Assembly: GCF_000212415.1 (NCBI RefSeq)
Contig: NC_015500.1
Coordinates: forward strand, 2,294,001-2,358,000
Reading direction: 5' to 3'
Source: Treponema brennaborense DSM 12168
GTDB taxonomy: Bacteria > Spirochaetota > Spirochaetia > Treponematales > Treponemataceae
DNA length: 64,000 bases
Made by a program: the position numbers and the translations under genes. Positions 35,957 through 44,373 of this stretch are shown piece after piece. Numbering within the stretch: the first letter of the stretch is position 1; each line of letters begins with the position of its first letter. The notes beneath the pieces are model-generated. The model saw nothing but the letters and a program-made list of their open reading frames with translations. It had not been told where the DNA came from and did no database searches.

Positions 35957-38770
35957 TTATTCTCCCGCACCGGAATCGGCCGCCGTTTTTGCGTTTGAAA
36001 TCGGATCGCCGAGTTTACGCGCGACCTCAACGAATTCAAATACTTCAAACTGATCGCCGACTTGTATATCGTGCCAGCTGTCTACGCCGATACCGCATTC
36101 GTATCCGGCGGCGACTTCCTTCACATCGTCCTTAAAACGTTTCAAAGAAGAAATCTTTCCGGTATACACGACGATACCTTCACGGATAACGTTCACGCTG
36201 CTCGTCCGTTTAACCGTTCCCTGCAGAACGTACGAACCGGCGATCGTTCCGATTTTGGGAACGCGGAACGTGTCGCGCACTTCAACGGTACCGATCACTT
36301 CTTCCTTAACGTCGGGTTTCAGCATTCCTTCCATTGCAAGCGTAATTTCTTCAACCGCTTTATAGATAACGTTATATTTGCGGATGTCTACCTTTTCCTG
36401 ATCGGCAATAAGTTTCGCCTTCGGAGTCGGGCGGACGTTGAATCCCACGATAATCGCGTTGGAATCCGCCGCTGCGAGCATAACGTCGCTTTCGTTGATG
36501 GCGCCGGCGGACGAATGGATGACCACGAGCCGGATATCTTTCGTCGAAAGTTTTTCGAGTGAAGATTTAAGCGCTTCCGCGGAGCCTTGAACGTCGGCCT
36601 TGATAATGACTTTCAGTTCCATGACCTCGCCGGCGTCGATCGTATCGTACAAGTTGTCGAGCGTAACCTTTTTAACGCTCTTGGCGTCTTCAAAGCGTTT
36701 CAGCTCCTGACGTTTTGCTGAAATCGAACGGGCCGTCTTTTCCGTGTCGGTTACCTGGAACGGATCCCCTGCGTTCGGCATAGACTCCATACCCAGAATT
36801 TCAACCGGCATACTCGGCGTCGCTTCGTCGATTTTCTGTCCGACGTCGTTGAATATCGCGCGGACGCGTCCCGAATAAATACCCGCGACGAACGGATCGC
36901 CGGTTCTGAGCGTGCCGCGTTCGATAATCACGGTCGACACGACGCCGCGGCCGTGATCGACGCGCGATTCGACAATTTTACCTTCGGCACGGCAATCCCG
37001 CGTAGCCTGCAGTTCGAGTACTTCGGCCTGCAGCAGGATCGCGTCGAGCAGATTGTCCAGTCCTTCTTTTTTAAGCGCACTGATATGGACGAACTGCGTA
37101 TCTCCGCCCCAATCTTCGGGAATCAGACCGAGATCGGACAACTGCGTCTTGACGCGGTCGGGATTCGCTTCCGGTTTGTCTATTTTGTTCACCGCAACGA
37201 TGATCGGTACTTTCGCGTCTTTCGCGTGATTGATGGCTTCAACCGTCTGCGGCATGACGCCGTCGTCGGCCGCAACGACCAGCACGACGATGTCGGTAAT
37301 TTTGGCACCGCGCGCACGCATCATCGTGAACGCTTCGTGACCGGGCGTATCGAGGAACGTAATGCGTCCCTTCGCCGTTTCGACCATATACGCGCCGATG
37401 TGCTGCGTGATGCCGCCGAATTCGCCTTCCGCAACGTGTGCGCTGCGAATGGCGTCCAGCGTTTTAGTCTTTCCGTGGTCGACGTGTCCCATGATCGTTA
37501 CGACCGGCGGCCGCGGCTGTTCGCCGGCATCCGACCCGGTATCGCTTTCAATGACCGTCTCGTCGTACAAACTGACGATATGCACGTCGCATCCGTATTC
37601 GGAGGCAACGAGCGTCGCCGTATCGGCGTCGATGGACTGCGTAATCGAAACCATCATGCCCATAGACATCAGCTTCGCGATGATATCCGACGCTTTCAGG
37701 TTCATTTTTTTTGCGAGGTCCGAAACGGAGACCGTTTCCATAATCTCGATGGACTGGGGAACGGGATTCGCCATCGTCGACTGCTTTTTCTTCTGTCCGA
37801 ACAGTTTATCGCGGAATTCCTCTTCTCTGTCCCTGCGCGAATACACCGGCTTTTTAGCCTTAAACGTTTTCTTAGCGGGAACTTTTTTGGCTTCTTCAAT
37901 AGGAGTAGAAGGCGCGCCGCCGAATCCGGGCCGACCGCCCTGTCCGGGACCGCGGTTATAGCCGCCCGGGCCGCGATTGTAACCGCCCGGTCCGCCTTGG
38001 CCGGGGCCGCGACTGTAGCCGCCCGGTCCGCCTTGGCCGGGACCGCGGTTGTAGCCGCCTTGTCCGCCTTGGCCGGGACCGCGATTGTAGCCGCCCGGTC
38101 CGCCTTGGCCGGGACCGCGATTGTAGCCGCCCGGTCCGCCTTGAGCACCCTGACCGGGGCCGCGATTATAACCGCCTTGTCCGCCCGGATTTCCCTGACC
38201 GGGGCCGCGGTTATAGCCGCCTTGTCCGCGGTTCTGATACCCTTCACGTGCCTGTGCACCGGTAAAGCCGCCTTCACGGCGCTGACCGTAGCCGCCGCCG
38301 TCTCTGCCGCCGCGGTAATTATTATTCCGCGGTTTATCCGAAAGATTTCCCGCTTTTACGTTAGGCCGGGAAGGACTCAATTCAAAAGGCGCATTCTGCC
38401 GCGGCTTTTGCTCTGCGCGAGGCGCGGCATCCTGTCCCTGAGGGGCGGGTTTATCCTTGCGGACGGAATCCGAACCGGGACGGGCAGCTGCGGGAGCCGC
38501 CGCCGGGGCGGAGGAAGGAATCGGTTTCACAGCAGGTTTCGGACCGTCACCCTTAGCCGCAGCGGCAGGAGCGGCCGTTACGACGACCTTCTTCTTGACG
38601 ACGACGACTTTTTTCTTTTCAGGAGCTTTATCGGCATCGACGGCAGACTGCTTGTGCACTACTACCTTTGCCGGTTCTGCCGAAGGATTCGGTGAAGCTC
38701 CTGACGGCTGCGGGTCGCTTTTCTGCTTGTTCAATATAAATTTGGGTTTATTTTCTACTTCATCCGCCAT
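35957..38770 (-). CDS. infB: Translation initiation factor IF-2
   Basis: 937 residues. The N-terminus is a long basic Ala/Pro/Lys-rich region (1-183), then a Gly/Tyr/Asn/Arg repeat tract (184-283). The IF2 N-terminal helical domain follows ([25 protein letters not shown], about 347-371), then the GTPase domain (G1 GHVDHGKT 428-435, [14 protein letters not shown]), domain II and the C-terminal fMet-tRNA-binding domain. It delivers initiator tRNA to the 30S subunit. The GTPase core is ordinary; the RGG/GYN-like tract is not part of the usual IF-2 plan. Located between nusA and rbfA. Confidence 0.97.
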   Translation of the reverse strand: MADEVENKPKFILNKQKSDPQPSGASPNPSAEPAKVVVHKQSAVDADKAPEKKKVVVVKKKVVVTAAPAAAAKGDGPKPAVKPIPSSAPAAAPAAARPGSDSVRKDKPAPQGQDAAPRAEQKPRQNAPFELSPSRPNVKAGNLSDKPRNNNYRGGRDGGGYGQRREGGFTGAQAREGYQNRGQGGYNRGPGQGNPGGQGGYNRGPGQGAQGGPGGYNRGPGQGGPGGYNRGPGQGGQGGYNRGPGQGGPGGYSRGPGQGGPGGYNRGPGGYNRGPGQGGRPGFGGAPSTPIEEAKKVPAKKTFKAKKPVYSRRDREEEFRDKLFGQKKKQSTMANPVPQSIEIMETVSVSDLAKKMNLKASDIIAKLMSMGMMVSITQSIDADTATLVASEYGCDVHIVSLYDETVIESDTGSDAGEQPRPPVVTIMGHVDHGKTKTLDAIRSAHVAEGEFGGITQHIGAYMVETAKGRITFLDTPGHEAFTMMRARGAKITDIVVLVVAADDGVMPQTVEAINHAKDAKVPIIVAVNKIDKPEANPDRVKTQLSDLGLIPEDWGGDTQFVHISALKKEGLDNLLDAILLQAEVLELQATRDCRAEGKIVESRVDHGRGVVSTVIIERGTLRTGDPFVAGIYSGRVRAIFNDVGQKIDEATPSMPVEILGMESMPNAGDPFQVTDTEKTARSISAKRQELKRFEDAKSVKKVTLDNLYDTIDAGEVMELKVIIKADVQGSAEALKSSLEKLSTKDIRLVVIHSSAGAINESDVMLAAADSNAIIVGFNVRPTPKAKLIADQEKVDIRKYNVIYKAVEEITLAMEGMLKPDVKEEVIGTVEVRDTFRVPKIGTIAGSYVLQGTVKRTSSVNVIREGIVVYTGKISSLKRFKDDVKEVAAGYECGIGVDSWHDIQVGDQFEVFEFVEVARKLGDPISNAKTAADSGAGE
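37922..38221 (-). repeat. In-frame [10 protein letters not shown] repeat tract inside infB
   Basis: Residues 184-283 of IF-2 consist of about nine imperfect copies of a 10-13 residue unit of the type [12 protein letters not shown], coded by near-identical 30-39 bp GC-rich DNA repeats. All changes are multiples of three, so copy-number changes would alter protein length without a frameshift. The composition resembles RNA-binding, phase-separating RGG/GYN tracts. Confidence 0.9.
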
Positions 38771-38778
38771 ATGCTATC

Positions 38779-40230
38779 CTATTCTTCGTCCTCTACTTCA
38801 AAGCTCAGACCGATACCGCAACTGGGACACGTCGTCATATCAATCGTTATTTTTGCACCGCATTCGGGGCACACATATTCTTCGTCTTCTTCAATCTGCT
38901 CCGCAGCGGATTCCGCGGCAACCGGAGCAGGGTCTTCCACAAATTCAACCGTATCGTTAATCAACGATTGAACTGCGGTAATATCGGTATCGGAAAGTCC
39001 TTCAATCTGCCGAATGGCACCGCTTTCGACAGACTGCATGAACTGTTCTATATCTTCTATGCCGTTTTCTTTCAGCACTGCCGCGACTTGTTCGTCAACT
39101 CCGGGCAATTCGGCAACGGATGCAATCGTTTCGGGAATATCGGAAAAGAGCTGTTCGACAGCTTTGCGAGACTCGGCCACAACGGAATCGAACTCTTCAT
39201 ACTGAGCTTCGGTTTTGACGTCGATACTCCAGTCCGCCAGCCGGTTTGCCAGCCGGACGTTCAAGCCCTGCTTGCCGATAGCCAGTGAAAATTGCTCTTC
39301 GGGAACGACCGCCAAAGCCTGACGCTTCGATTCGTCGAGAATCACCACGTCCAGCACTTCCGCCGGAGAAAGCGCGTTTTTAATGAATTCGCGGGGATCG
39401 GGATCGTATTTCAGAATATCGATTTTTTCACCTTCAAGCTCACGGATAACGGCCTGAATACGGACACCTTTTAAGCCGACGCACGCGCCGACCGGATCGA
39501 TATCTTCTCGGTGAGAGAATACGGCAATCTTCGTACGATAGCCGGGTTCACGCACGATTTTATGGATTTCAACCGTTTTATCGTATATTTCGGGAACTTC
39601 AAGCTCCACAACCGCTCTGACAAAATCGGGATCGGTACGGGACAACACCAGCTGTAAACCGGAATTCGTTTTTTTTACGTCGGTAATCAGCGCTTTGATG
39701 CGGTCGTTTTTATGATACGTTTCGCGCGGAGACTGATTTTTTGCGGGCAGAACGCCTTCGATTTTTCCCAAATCGACGTAAATACTTCCGTTGCGCTCGC
39801 GCTGATAATAACCGATAATAATTTCTCCGACTTTATCCTTATATTCGGCAAACAGACTGTCTTTTTGAATTTCAGAAAGAGACTGATGCGCGGTCTGTTT
39901 TCCCGTCTGAACGGCGGACCGGTCGAATTCCTTAGGATCAACCAGAATATCTATTTCATCGCCTACTTCGCACTCGGGACTCAATTCGAGCGCTTCGTCA
40001 AGTTCAATTTCCGTAACCGGATCGTACACACCGTCGACGATCACTTTGCGCGAATAAATCGCAACGTCCGACAAATCATCGCTGAATTTTACCACTGCGT
40101 TATCGCTCGTACCGAACTTGCGTTTATATGCCGCTTTCAGCGTGTTTTCAATAGTTTGAAGAATAGCGTCTTCCGAGATTCCTTTATCTTGCGTCAATTG
40201 GCGGATCGCATCTGCCATTTGTGAGGACAT
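38779..40230 (-). CDS. nusA: Transcription factor NusA with a C-terminal zinc-ribbon
   Basis: 483 residues. NusA N-terminal domain (1-130), S1 domain (about 135-200, GSIYVDLGKIEGVLP), KH1 and KH2 (DPVGACVGLKGVRIQAVIREL; FSLAIGKQGLNVRLANRL, to about 340), then an acidic region with helix-hairpin-helix-like sequence (ELPGVDEQVAAVLKENGIED). The last 33 residues hold two Cys pairs, C454/C457 and C468/C471 (YVCPECGAK..TTCPSCG), a zinc-ribbon not found in textbook NusA. It controls pausing, termination and antitermination. It starts after GGGGGAGG and follows rimP by 13 bp. Confidence 0.96.
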   Translation of the reverse strand: MSSQMADAIRQLTQDKGISEDAILQTIENTLKAAYKRKFGTSDNAVVKFSDDLSDVAIYSRKVIVDGVYDPVTEIELDEALELSPECEVGDEIDILVDPKEFDRSAVQTGKQTAHQSLSEIQKDSLFAEYKDKVGEIIIGYYQRERNGSIYVDLGKIEGVLPAKNQSPRETYHKNDRIKALITDVKKTNSGLQLVLSRTDPDFVRAVVELEVPEIYDKTVEIHKIVREPGYRTKIAVFSHREDIDPVGACVGLKGVRIQAVIRELEGEKIDILKYDPDPREFIKNALSPAEVLDVVILDESKRQALAVVPEEQFSLAIGKQGLNVRLANRLADWSIDVKTEAQYEEFDSVVAESRKAVEQLFSDIPETIASVAELPGVDEQVAAVLKENGIEDIEQFMQSVESGAIRQIEGLSDTDITAVQSLINDTVEFVEDPAPVAAESAAEQIEEDEEYVCPECGAKITIDMTTCPSCGIGLSFEVEDEE

Positions 40231-40243
40231 ATCAAGCCTCCCC

Positions 40244-40753
40244 CTACATTTGTAATAATTTTGCTTTCGCTATACGGCCGTACGGGATTCGCTTCGATTC
40301 CGGCGCACCAATCGAGGGTTCCGCGCCTTTTACGAGTTCCGTACGTATCATCTCCAATGTTACAGATTCCGTGTCGGATACGACGATCTTTCCGGCAATC
40401 CAATCAGTTACTTCGCTGTCCCACACCCGGACTAAATGCCCCGTAAACAGGGCGAATTCTGCCGCGTTTTTTATGACCCGTTCCATTCCCGGAGAAGTTA
40501 CTTCCATATAAATGTCCTGGGAATTAAGCACAACTTCAAGACGGGGCAGCAACGCGCGATGCACTTTCGCGCAATCATTTATTCCTATCAAGGCGATGGA
40601 ATTTTCTCCGGCAGGATGGGAAATAACCGCCAGCACACGAATCACACCGTGCTGCGGTATCACACGCAATTCCACTAACACATAACCTAAGCCTGCAACG
40701 AGCGGGCTGCATTCTGTATAATGAGGTATCGTATCAAGAGAAATATAATCCAC
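40244..40753 (-). CDS. rimP: Ribosome maturation factor RimP
   Basis: 169 residues from GTG 40753, chosen because GGAG lies 5 nt upstream; the frame stays open upstream but crosses the leader terminator. LVAGLGYVLVELRVIPQHGVIRVLAVISH and DCAKVHRALLPRLEV plus YMEVTSPGMERVIKNAAEFALFTGHLVRV match the RimP (YlxS/YhbC) N- and C-terminal domains. It assists 30S assembly. First gene of the rimP-nusA-infB-rbfA-truB-ribF run, directly downstream of a strong promoter and an attenuator-like hairpin. Confidence 0.92.
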   Translation of the reverse strand: MDYISLDTIPHYTECSPLVAGLGYVLVELRVIPQHGVIRVLAVISHPAGENSIALIGINDCAKVHRALLPRLEVVLNSQDIYMEVTSPGMERVIKNAAEFALFTGHLVRVWDSEVTDWIAGKIVVSDTESVTLEMIRTELVKGAEPSIGAPESKRIPYGRIAKAKLLQM

Positions 40754-40793
40754 ACAATCTCCATGAGCAGTAGGCCGAATACTGCCCGCGTAC

Positions 40794-40818
40794 AAAAAAA
40801 GAGCCGTTTGAACGACTC
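40794..40818 (-). terminator. Attenuator-like intrinsic terminator in the rimP operon leader
   Basis: On the minus strand GAGTCGTT..AACGGCTC (40801-40818) forms a 7-8 bp stem with one G-T pair and a tiny loop, followed by seven Ts (40794-40800). It lies between the promoter at 40852-40880 and the rimP start at 40753, so it would stop most transcripts inside the leader. A second inverted repeat, gcagta/tactgc, lies just downstream (about 40769-40787), immediately before the ribosome-binding site. Confidence 0.7.
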
Positions 40819-40851
40819 CCGACACTAAGGATATAATTATTGTTCGTATAA

Positions 40852-40880
40852 AGTATACTTGATTGAATAAAAACTGTCAA
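40852..40880 (-). promoter_or_regulatory. Consensus sigma-70 promoter for the rimP-nusA-infB operon
   Basis: Minus strand TTGACA (40875-40880), exactly 17 nt, TATACT (40852-40857). Both boxes are near-perfect. Transcription would begin near 40845, giving a leader of about 92 nt before the rimP GTG that contains the attenuator-like terminator. Confidence 0.8.
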
Positions 40881-41042
40881 TACAGCGCATTGGCTTTATC
40901 AGAAGTAAATAGAAAGAATAAAATGAGACTCACATGGCGCGCGCTGCAACTGCAGATGTAAAAAAACGATGGTAATGCCAATCACAATTAGGATTACCAC
41001 CGTTCCAAATAAAATTATCAGTAACTCACGTTTTCAGATACA

Positions 41043-41674
41043 TCAAAATTTATAGCCAAGGCCCAGTGCCGGCAATATCGTCATGCCGTTTTTGATAGTA
41101 TCGTCGATGCCTGTCAGGAAAAAATCATACGCAAACGTAAATTTTCCTGCTGCGTACAGCGATTTAGTGAAATAGACATTAATTCCCGCATTCGCGCCAA
41201 AACCGAGATACAAATCACCACCTGAAGATTTTCCTATAACCTTGAAGCGGTCATATCTGAAATGCCCTCCGGGAGTAAGTAAGATTTCCACACGATCGGT
41301 AGAAAAGACTTTGATAACCGGACCGATAAGCGCATCAAAAATGATATAAGAATCAAAGCCATCTTTGATATTACCTTCGCCAGATTCTTTGCCGTAATCC
41401 GTTTTTACTTCAGTTTTGAATTTCATCGGAAACGACAAATTCATAAAACCACCGAACGTCACCCGGCTGTTACCGTTAAACTCATACGCTCCGAATCCCA
41501 CAGACGGTCCGCTGAACGTAAGATCTATAGTTGCAGGAACGCTTCCGTTCAAATACCCTTCAAGTTTTGCAGTTTGAAACGCCCCCCCCCGGTGAATTCC
41601 ATGTTTCCGCTTGCAAACACTGCACTTCCAATACAAAAAGTTACCATCATTAAAATGATACTTTTTTTCTGCAT
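41043..41674 (-). CDS. Outer-membrane beta-barrel protein interrupted by a G9 tract (phase-variation candidate, OFF)
   Basis: The ATG at 41674 has GAGGAGG 7 nt upstream and starts a signal peptide (MQKKSIILMMVTFCIGSAVFA, then SGNMEFT). The frame then enters nine Gs (minus strand; 41582-41590) and closes ten codons later. One more G, or two fewer, joins it to the long open frame that runs to 41043 (AFQTAKLEGYLNGSVPATIDL.. to LPALGLGYKF), giving a 210-residue protein. The mature part has alternating beta strands and a C-terminal Phe, as in 8-10-strand outer-membrane barrels. I infer slipped-strand phase variation, as known for G tracts in Treponema pallidum; a sequencing or assembly error in the homopolymer is the alternative. 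Confidence 0.75.
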
Positions 41675-41712
41675 ACTGATACCTCCTCATATGCCTTATG
41701 TTACTGTGTATA

Positions 41713-41741
41713 ATCATATCATGAACTAAATCATTTTGCAA
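41713..41741 (-). promoter_or_regulatory. Promoter of the phase-variable barrel gene
   Basis: Minus strand TTGCAA (41736-41741), 17 nt, TATGAT (41713-41718). Transcription would start near 41706, about 32 nt before the ATG at 41674. The G tract is inside the coding region, not in this promoter. Confidence 0.55.
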
Positions 41742-41762
41742 TAAAATTCAAAAATACGCAGT

Positions 41763-41906
41763 GCACTGCTGGGATGGAGCGAGGAACACGACATCACGTT
41801 CACACGTCCGTACAGGAAGAACGACAGCTGTTTCGTGAAACAGGAAAACGACAGCGTTGTCCGCCGCATCATCGGATATGAGCGTAAAGAGCGCACAGAC
41901 ACATGA
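41763..41906 (+). pseudogene. Transposase relic (integrase-core, DDE type)
   Basis: A 47-codon open stretch without a start reads ALLGWSEEHDITFTRPYRKND followed by SCFVKQENDSVVRRIIGYER, then stops. This resembles the segment around the last acidic residue of rve-type transposases, in which 'ITFTRxRPYxKNDNCxVEQKN' and 'VRxxxGYxR' are familiar. Both the N-terminal and the C-terminal parts are missing. It marks an old insertion at the edge of the accessory region. Confidence 0.6.
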
Positions 41907-42350
41907 CTTCGGTTAGATTTTTACGTGATTCAATACGGTAGGAAACATCAGCAATAAATCAAGATACCATTGTGTACTGTTTGTGTAGGTGACAGCAGGA
42001 AGTTACACAATTACAAGTTATTGTAATACAAGAATCTGGAACAGGAATACACAATTTCCTTTATCTTGTCTATTGGTTATTCCATAAGGTGAAATTTAAA
42101 TACGATTCGGAAACCAAAGGACTGGAACAGGCTTTTGACAAGACTTAAAAAGATGAGCGCCAAGCGGCGCTGAATACTGAGGTTTTATGGTTGACACGAT
42201 TGCAGTCCTTGCGGCTGTTGCTACTTTTACTGAAAACCACGGAACATCAGAACAGAAACATAAAGAACGACTATAACCTTCCGAAATTATCATCAGCCGA
42301 GTGTTTCCTGCCGCCGAGTATTTTCAACATCCGCTTTTCCTTCTGTTTCA
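41907..42350 (+). other. Gene-poor stretch with two tiny reading frames
   Basis: I see no full gene here. A 19-codon GTG frame (KFKYDSETKGLEQAFDKT, about 42090-42149) ends before a 6-bp hairpin (agcgcc/ggcgct, about 42156-42171). A 29-codon ATG frame (42187-42276, MVDTIAVLAAVATFTENHG..) preceded by GAGG follows. They look like ends of decayed genes rather than functional peptides, but the GAGG before the second leaves it open. Confidence 0.3.
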
Positions 42351-43628
42351 TCAATTTGTGCTTTGATTTTCTGGCATTCCGTTCTCGCATCCATGCGCAG
42401 GATTGTTTCTTCTCTGCAACAGGAACTTTGCCTTACTCCAGAAGTCGACAGTATTATCCTCTTTTATCTCAACGGGAACATACGCCTCCTTTCCTGATGA
42501 GAACATCCTGTCAAATACGGACAGCCGCTGCTGTTTATACAATCCAAGCTCGCAGGCTCTCGCCATGAACGTAATATACATCTTCTCATCGAAGAACAGC
42601 TTCCTTGAAACCGGCTTTATGCACCTGAAATCACAGCGGCTTATGGCATACAAAGCGGCTTCTCTCTGGGTTTTTCCAGGAAGCAGCTGGCATATGCCGC
42701 CGTCCGGATCTTTCATAAAGGCCTCGTCAAAGGCATTGTTATGGTCGAAAAGCGGGTGCATGCAGACAAGGCTGCCCATCTGGTTGTTCATATAGAAGCC
42801 CCAGTTGCCGCCATGCCTGTCGCTGTTCGCAATCAGATAATCCGCAACGATTGTCTTATAGAACATCTCACTGTCGATTCTCTTCGCCTCGGAGAAAAAG
42901 TCCTTACCGTTCCGAGAAGCCCAGATGTCAAGCTCGATGGAGTCCACGATGCTCGTATTGTCAAAATTCATATTCTGACAAGCGCATACAACTCTGTCCT
43001 CTTTCTTTCCGAGTGTGTATTTGACGTGGGGAACATTGAAACAGTCCAGAATGTCACTTGCAAGAACTTCCCTGCGACATTCGTTTCCGCCGGGCGAATC
43101 GGCCTTATACAGATACAGGCTCCCGTTCTCCCTATACCAGGCCTTCGCATAGGCTCCCTGACCGGTTACCTCAGGACTCCTGATTTTTCCTGTAATTGGC
43201 AGGGACTTTCCGAAAAGCGCAATCTGCTGAAGCGTCTCGTGCAGAGGATTGTCCTGTAAATTCACATCAGCCCAGCTTTCCGTCTCTGAATCAGTTATCC
43301 AGTAATTGTCTGCAACAGAAAGCGCTTTGCACAGCATCATGGCCTTGTACCGGCTCTCAAAATCATTGTTCTGCCTAATATGAAGCTGGTTCATGATGTA
43401 CTTCGCATTCTCTCTTTTGACGCTCAGGCTTCTGTTATAGAAGAATGTCGAAATCAGCTCCTGGTTGTTGAACCATATACTGGACATATCTGCTTTTACA
43501 GTCCTTGTCGTATCAACCAGGCTGCCGCGCAGAGTAAGCGGCAATAAATCCGGTCGGAGAATTTCATAGTGTTTCTCATTCAAATCAAATTTCAGGACTG
43601 TAATATCCTCCAGCTTCATGAAAGTCAT
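42351..43628 (-). CDS. Orphan HipA/CtkA-like serine/threonine kinase
   Basis: 425 residues from ATG 43628 (AGGAGG 9 nt upstream). The kinase core of the HipA superfamily is visible: Lys-containing strand SLYLYKADSPGGNE (about 165-178), catalytic loop DYLIANSDRHGGNWGFYMNN (near 265-284) and metal-binding loop HPLFDHNNAFDEAF. HipA proteins phosphorylate a tRNA-synthetase or other target and normally pair with a HipB repressor. No HipB is encoded next to it; CtkA of Helicobacter is an orphan relative. The first 100 residues are not the HipA N-subdomain that I know. Flanked by relics, so probably acquired. A palindrome overlaps its promoter. Confidence 0.75.
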   Translation of the reverse strand: MTFMKLEDITVLKFDLNEKHYEILRPDLLPLTLRGSLVDTTRTVKADMSSIWFNNQELISTFFYNRSLSVKRENAKYIMNQLHIRQNNDFESRYKAMMLCKALSVADNYWITDSETESWADVNLQDNPLHETLQQIALFGKSLPITGKIRSPEVTGQGAYAKAWYRENGSLYLYKADSPGGNECRREVLASDILDCFNVPHVKYTLGKKEDRVVCACQNMNFDNTSIVDSIELDIWASRNGKDFFSEAKRIDSEMFYKTIVADYLIANSDRHGGNWGFYMNNQMGSLVCMHPLFDHNNAFDEAFMKDPDGGICQLLPGKTQREAALYAISRCDFRCIKPVSRKLFFDEKMYITFMARACELGLYKQQRLSVFDRMFSSGKEAYVPVEIKEDNTVDFWSKAKFLLQRRNNPAHGCENGMPENQSTN

Positions 43629-43703
43629 ATCACATAACCTCCTTTGTTCTGCCCGGTGCGGGAATATTCAGTACAATCCACTAGATTAAAAATACACATA
43701 TCC

Positions 43704-43735
43704 ATTATACACTATTTTCATAGATATTACATCTA
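43704..43735 (-). promoter_or_regulatory. -10 box and operator-like palindrome upstream of the HipA-like gene
   Basis: Minus strand TATAAT at 43704-43709. The palindrome tagatattacatcta (43721-43735, arms tagat/atcta) lies where the -35 box would be, and no good -35 is visible. A repressor site there would control the kinase, consistent with a gene that needs tight regulation; the regulator is not in the window. Confidence 0.4.
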
Positions 43736-43768
43736 ATCGAATAAACGCCGCTTGTCATCAAGATCGGA

Positions 43769-43879
43769 ATGAATCTGACTCCTTATGAGACGCTTCTTGC
43801 AGGACATAAAATCACTCTCCCTGTAGGCAAGGTTCAGACCGCAGTTCTGGCCGCAATAGCACAGAATTTTAAAAGATAA
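43769..43879 (+). pseudogene. Small gene-end relic
   Basis: A 36-codon frame, MNLTPYETLLAGHKITLPVG then KVQTAVLAAIAQNFKR, ends in TAA. It has no ribosome-binding site and reads like the C-terminus of a larger protein. Family not recognised. Confidence 0.3.
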
Positions 43880-43923
43880 ATATCCTCTTTCAAAATATTG
43901 CGATACAAATCTTAGAAAAAACT

Positions 43924-44159
43924 ATGTTTATACTTAACGGAAAATACACATACAAAGCAATTCTCAAATCAATTGTTTTTGCTGGCTGGAAAAAGGCAGA
44001 AAAAGAATTTATAAGAATATCAACTCAATCAGAAATGATAACAACGGCTGGCTTTTTTCATATCTAAGAAAAACCGCCCCGTTTGTTTTTGAAGAACTTA
44101 TCTTATTGTCATTCAGAAGGCAGAGTTTTACCAATTTATGGAACAAGCTGAAAATGTAA
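43924..44159 (+). pseudogene. Frameshifted relic, possibly of a restriction endonuclease-like gene
   Basis: A frame from ATG 43924 (MFILNGKYTYKAILKSIVFA, then GWKKAEKEFIRI) breaks near 44030 and continues one base over as RNDNNGWLFSYLRKTAPFVF, then EELILLSFRRQSFTNLWNKLKM and a stop at 44157-44159. The second part resembles the start of Mrr-type endonuclease domains (TPxxFExLI..); this is weak. No other gene is visible up to the nuclease gene at 44374; the remaining 200 bp are AT-rich and featureless. Confidence 0.35.
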
Positions 44160-44373
44160 TTAAGAAACTGTATTTTAATTACTCGTCAATCAAGGAGATT
44201 GAAAGGATTACAAATATTTCATAAAAGATGGCAATCGCTGGCCTTTTTCAATCAGGTTCACATAATTGACATTCTGTTCAACAGATTGCATTGCACCTTA
44301 ATACAAGTTAAAGGAATAATTTATAATTATACTGATTATACTGAGGCGCTCGGATTATGCAGACCGCCGGTTT

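Noticed and set aside
40751-40825. A longer RimP starting at 40825
   Set aside because: The extension would read through the leader terminator; the GTG at 40753 has a proper ribosome-binding site.
40754-40880. Ligand-binding riboswitch upstream of rimP
   Set aside because: The 92-nt leader has two simple hairpins and no conserved aptamer sequence that I recognise; simple attenuation explains it.
41043-41741. A 232-codon frame starting at 41741 as the true start of the barrel gene
   Set aside because: Its first 50 residues are basic and Cys-rich with no signal peptide; the ribosome-binding site and signal peptide belong to the other frame, joined across the G tract.
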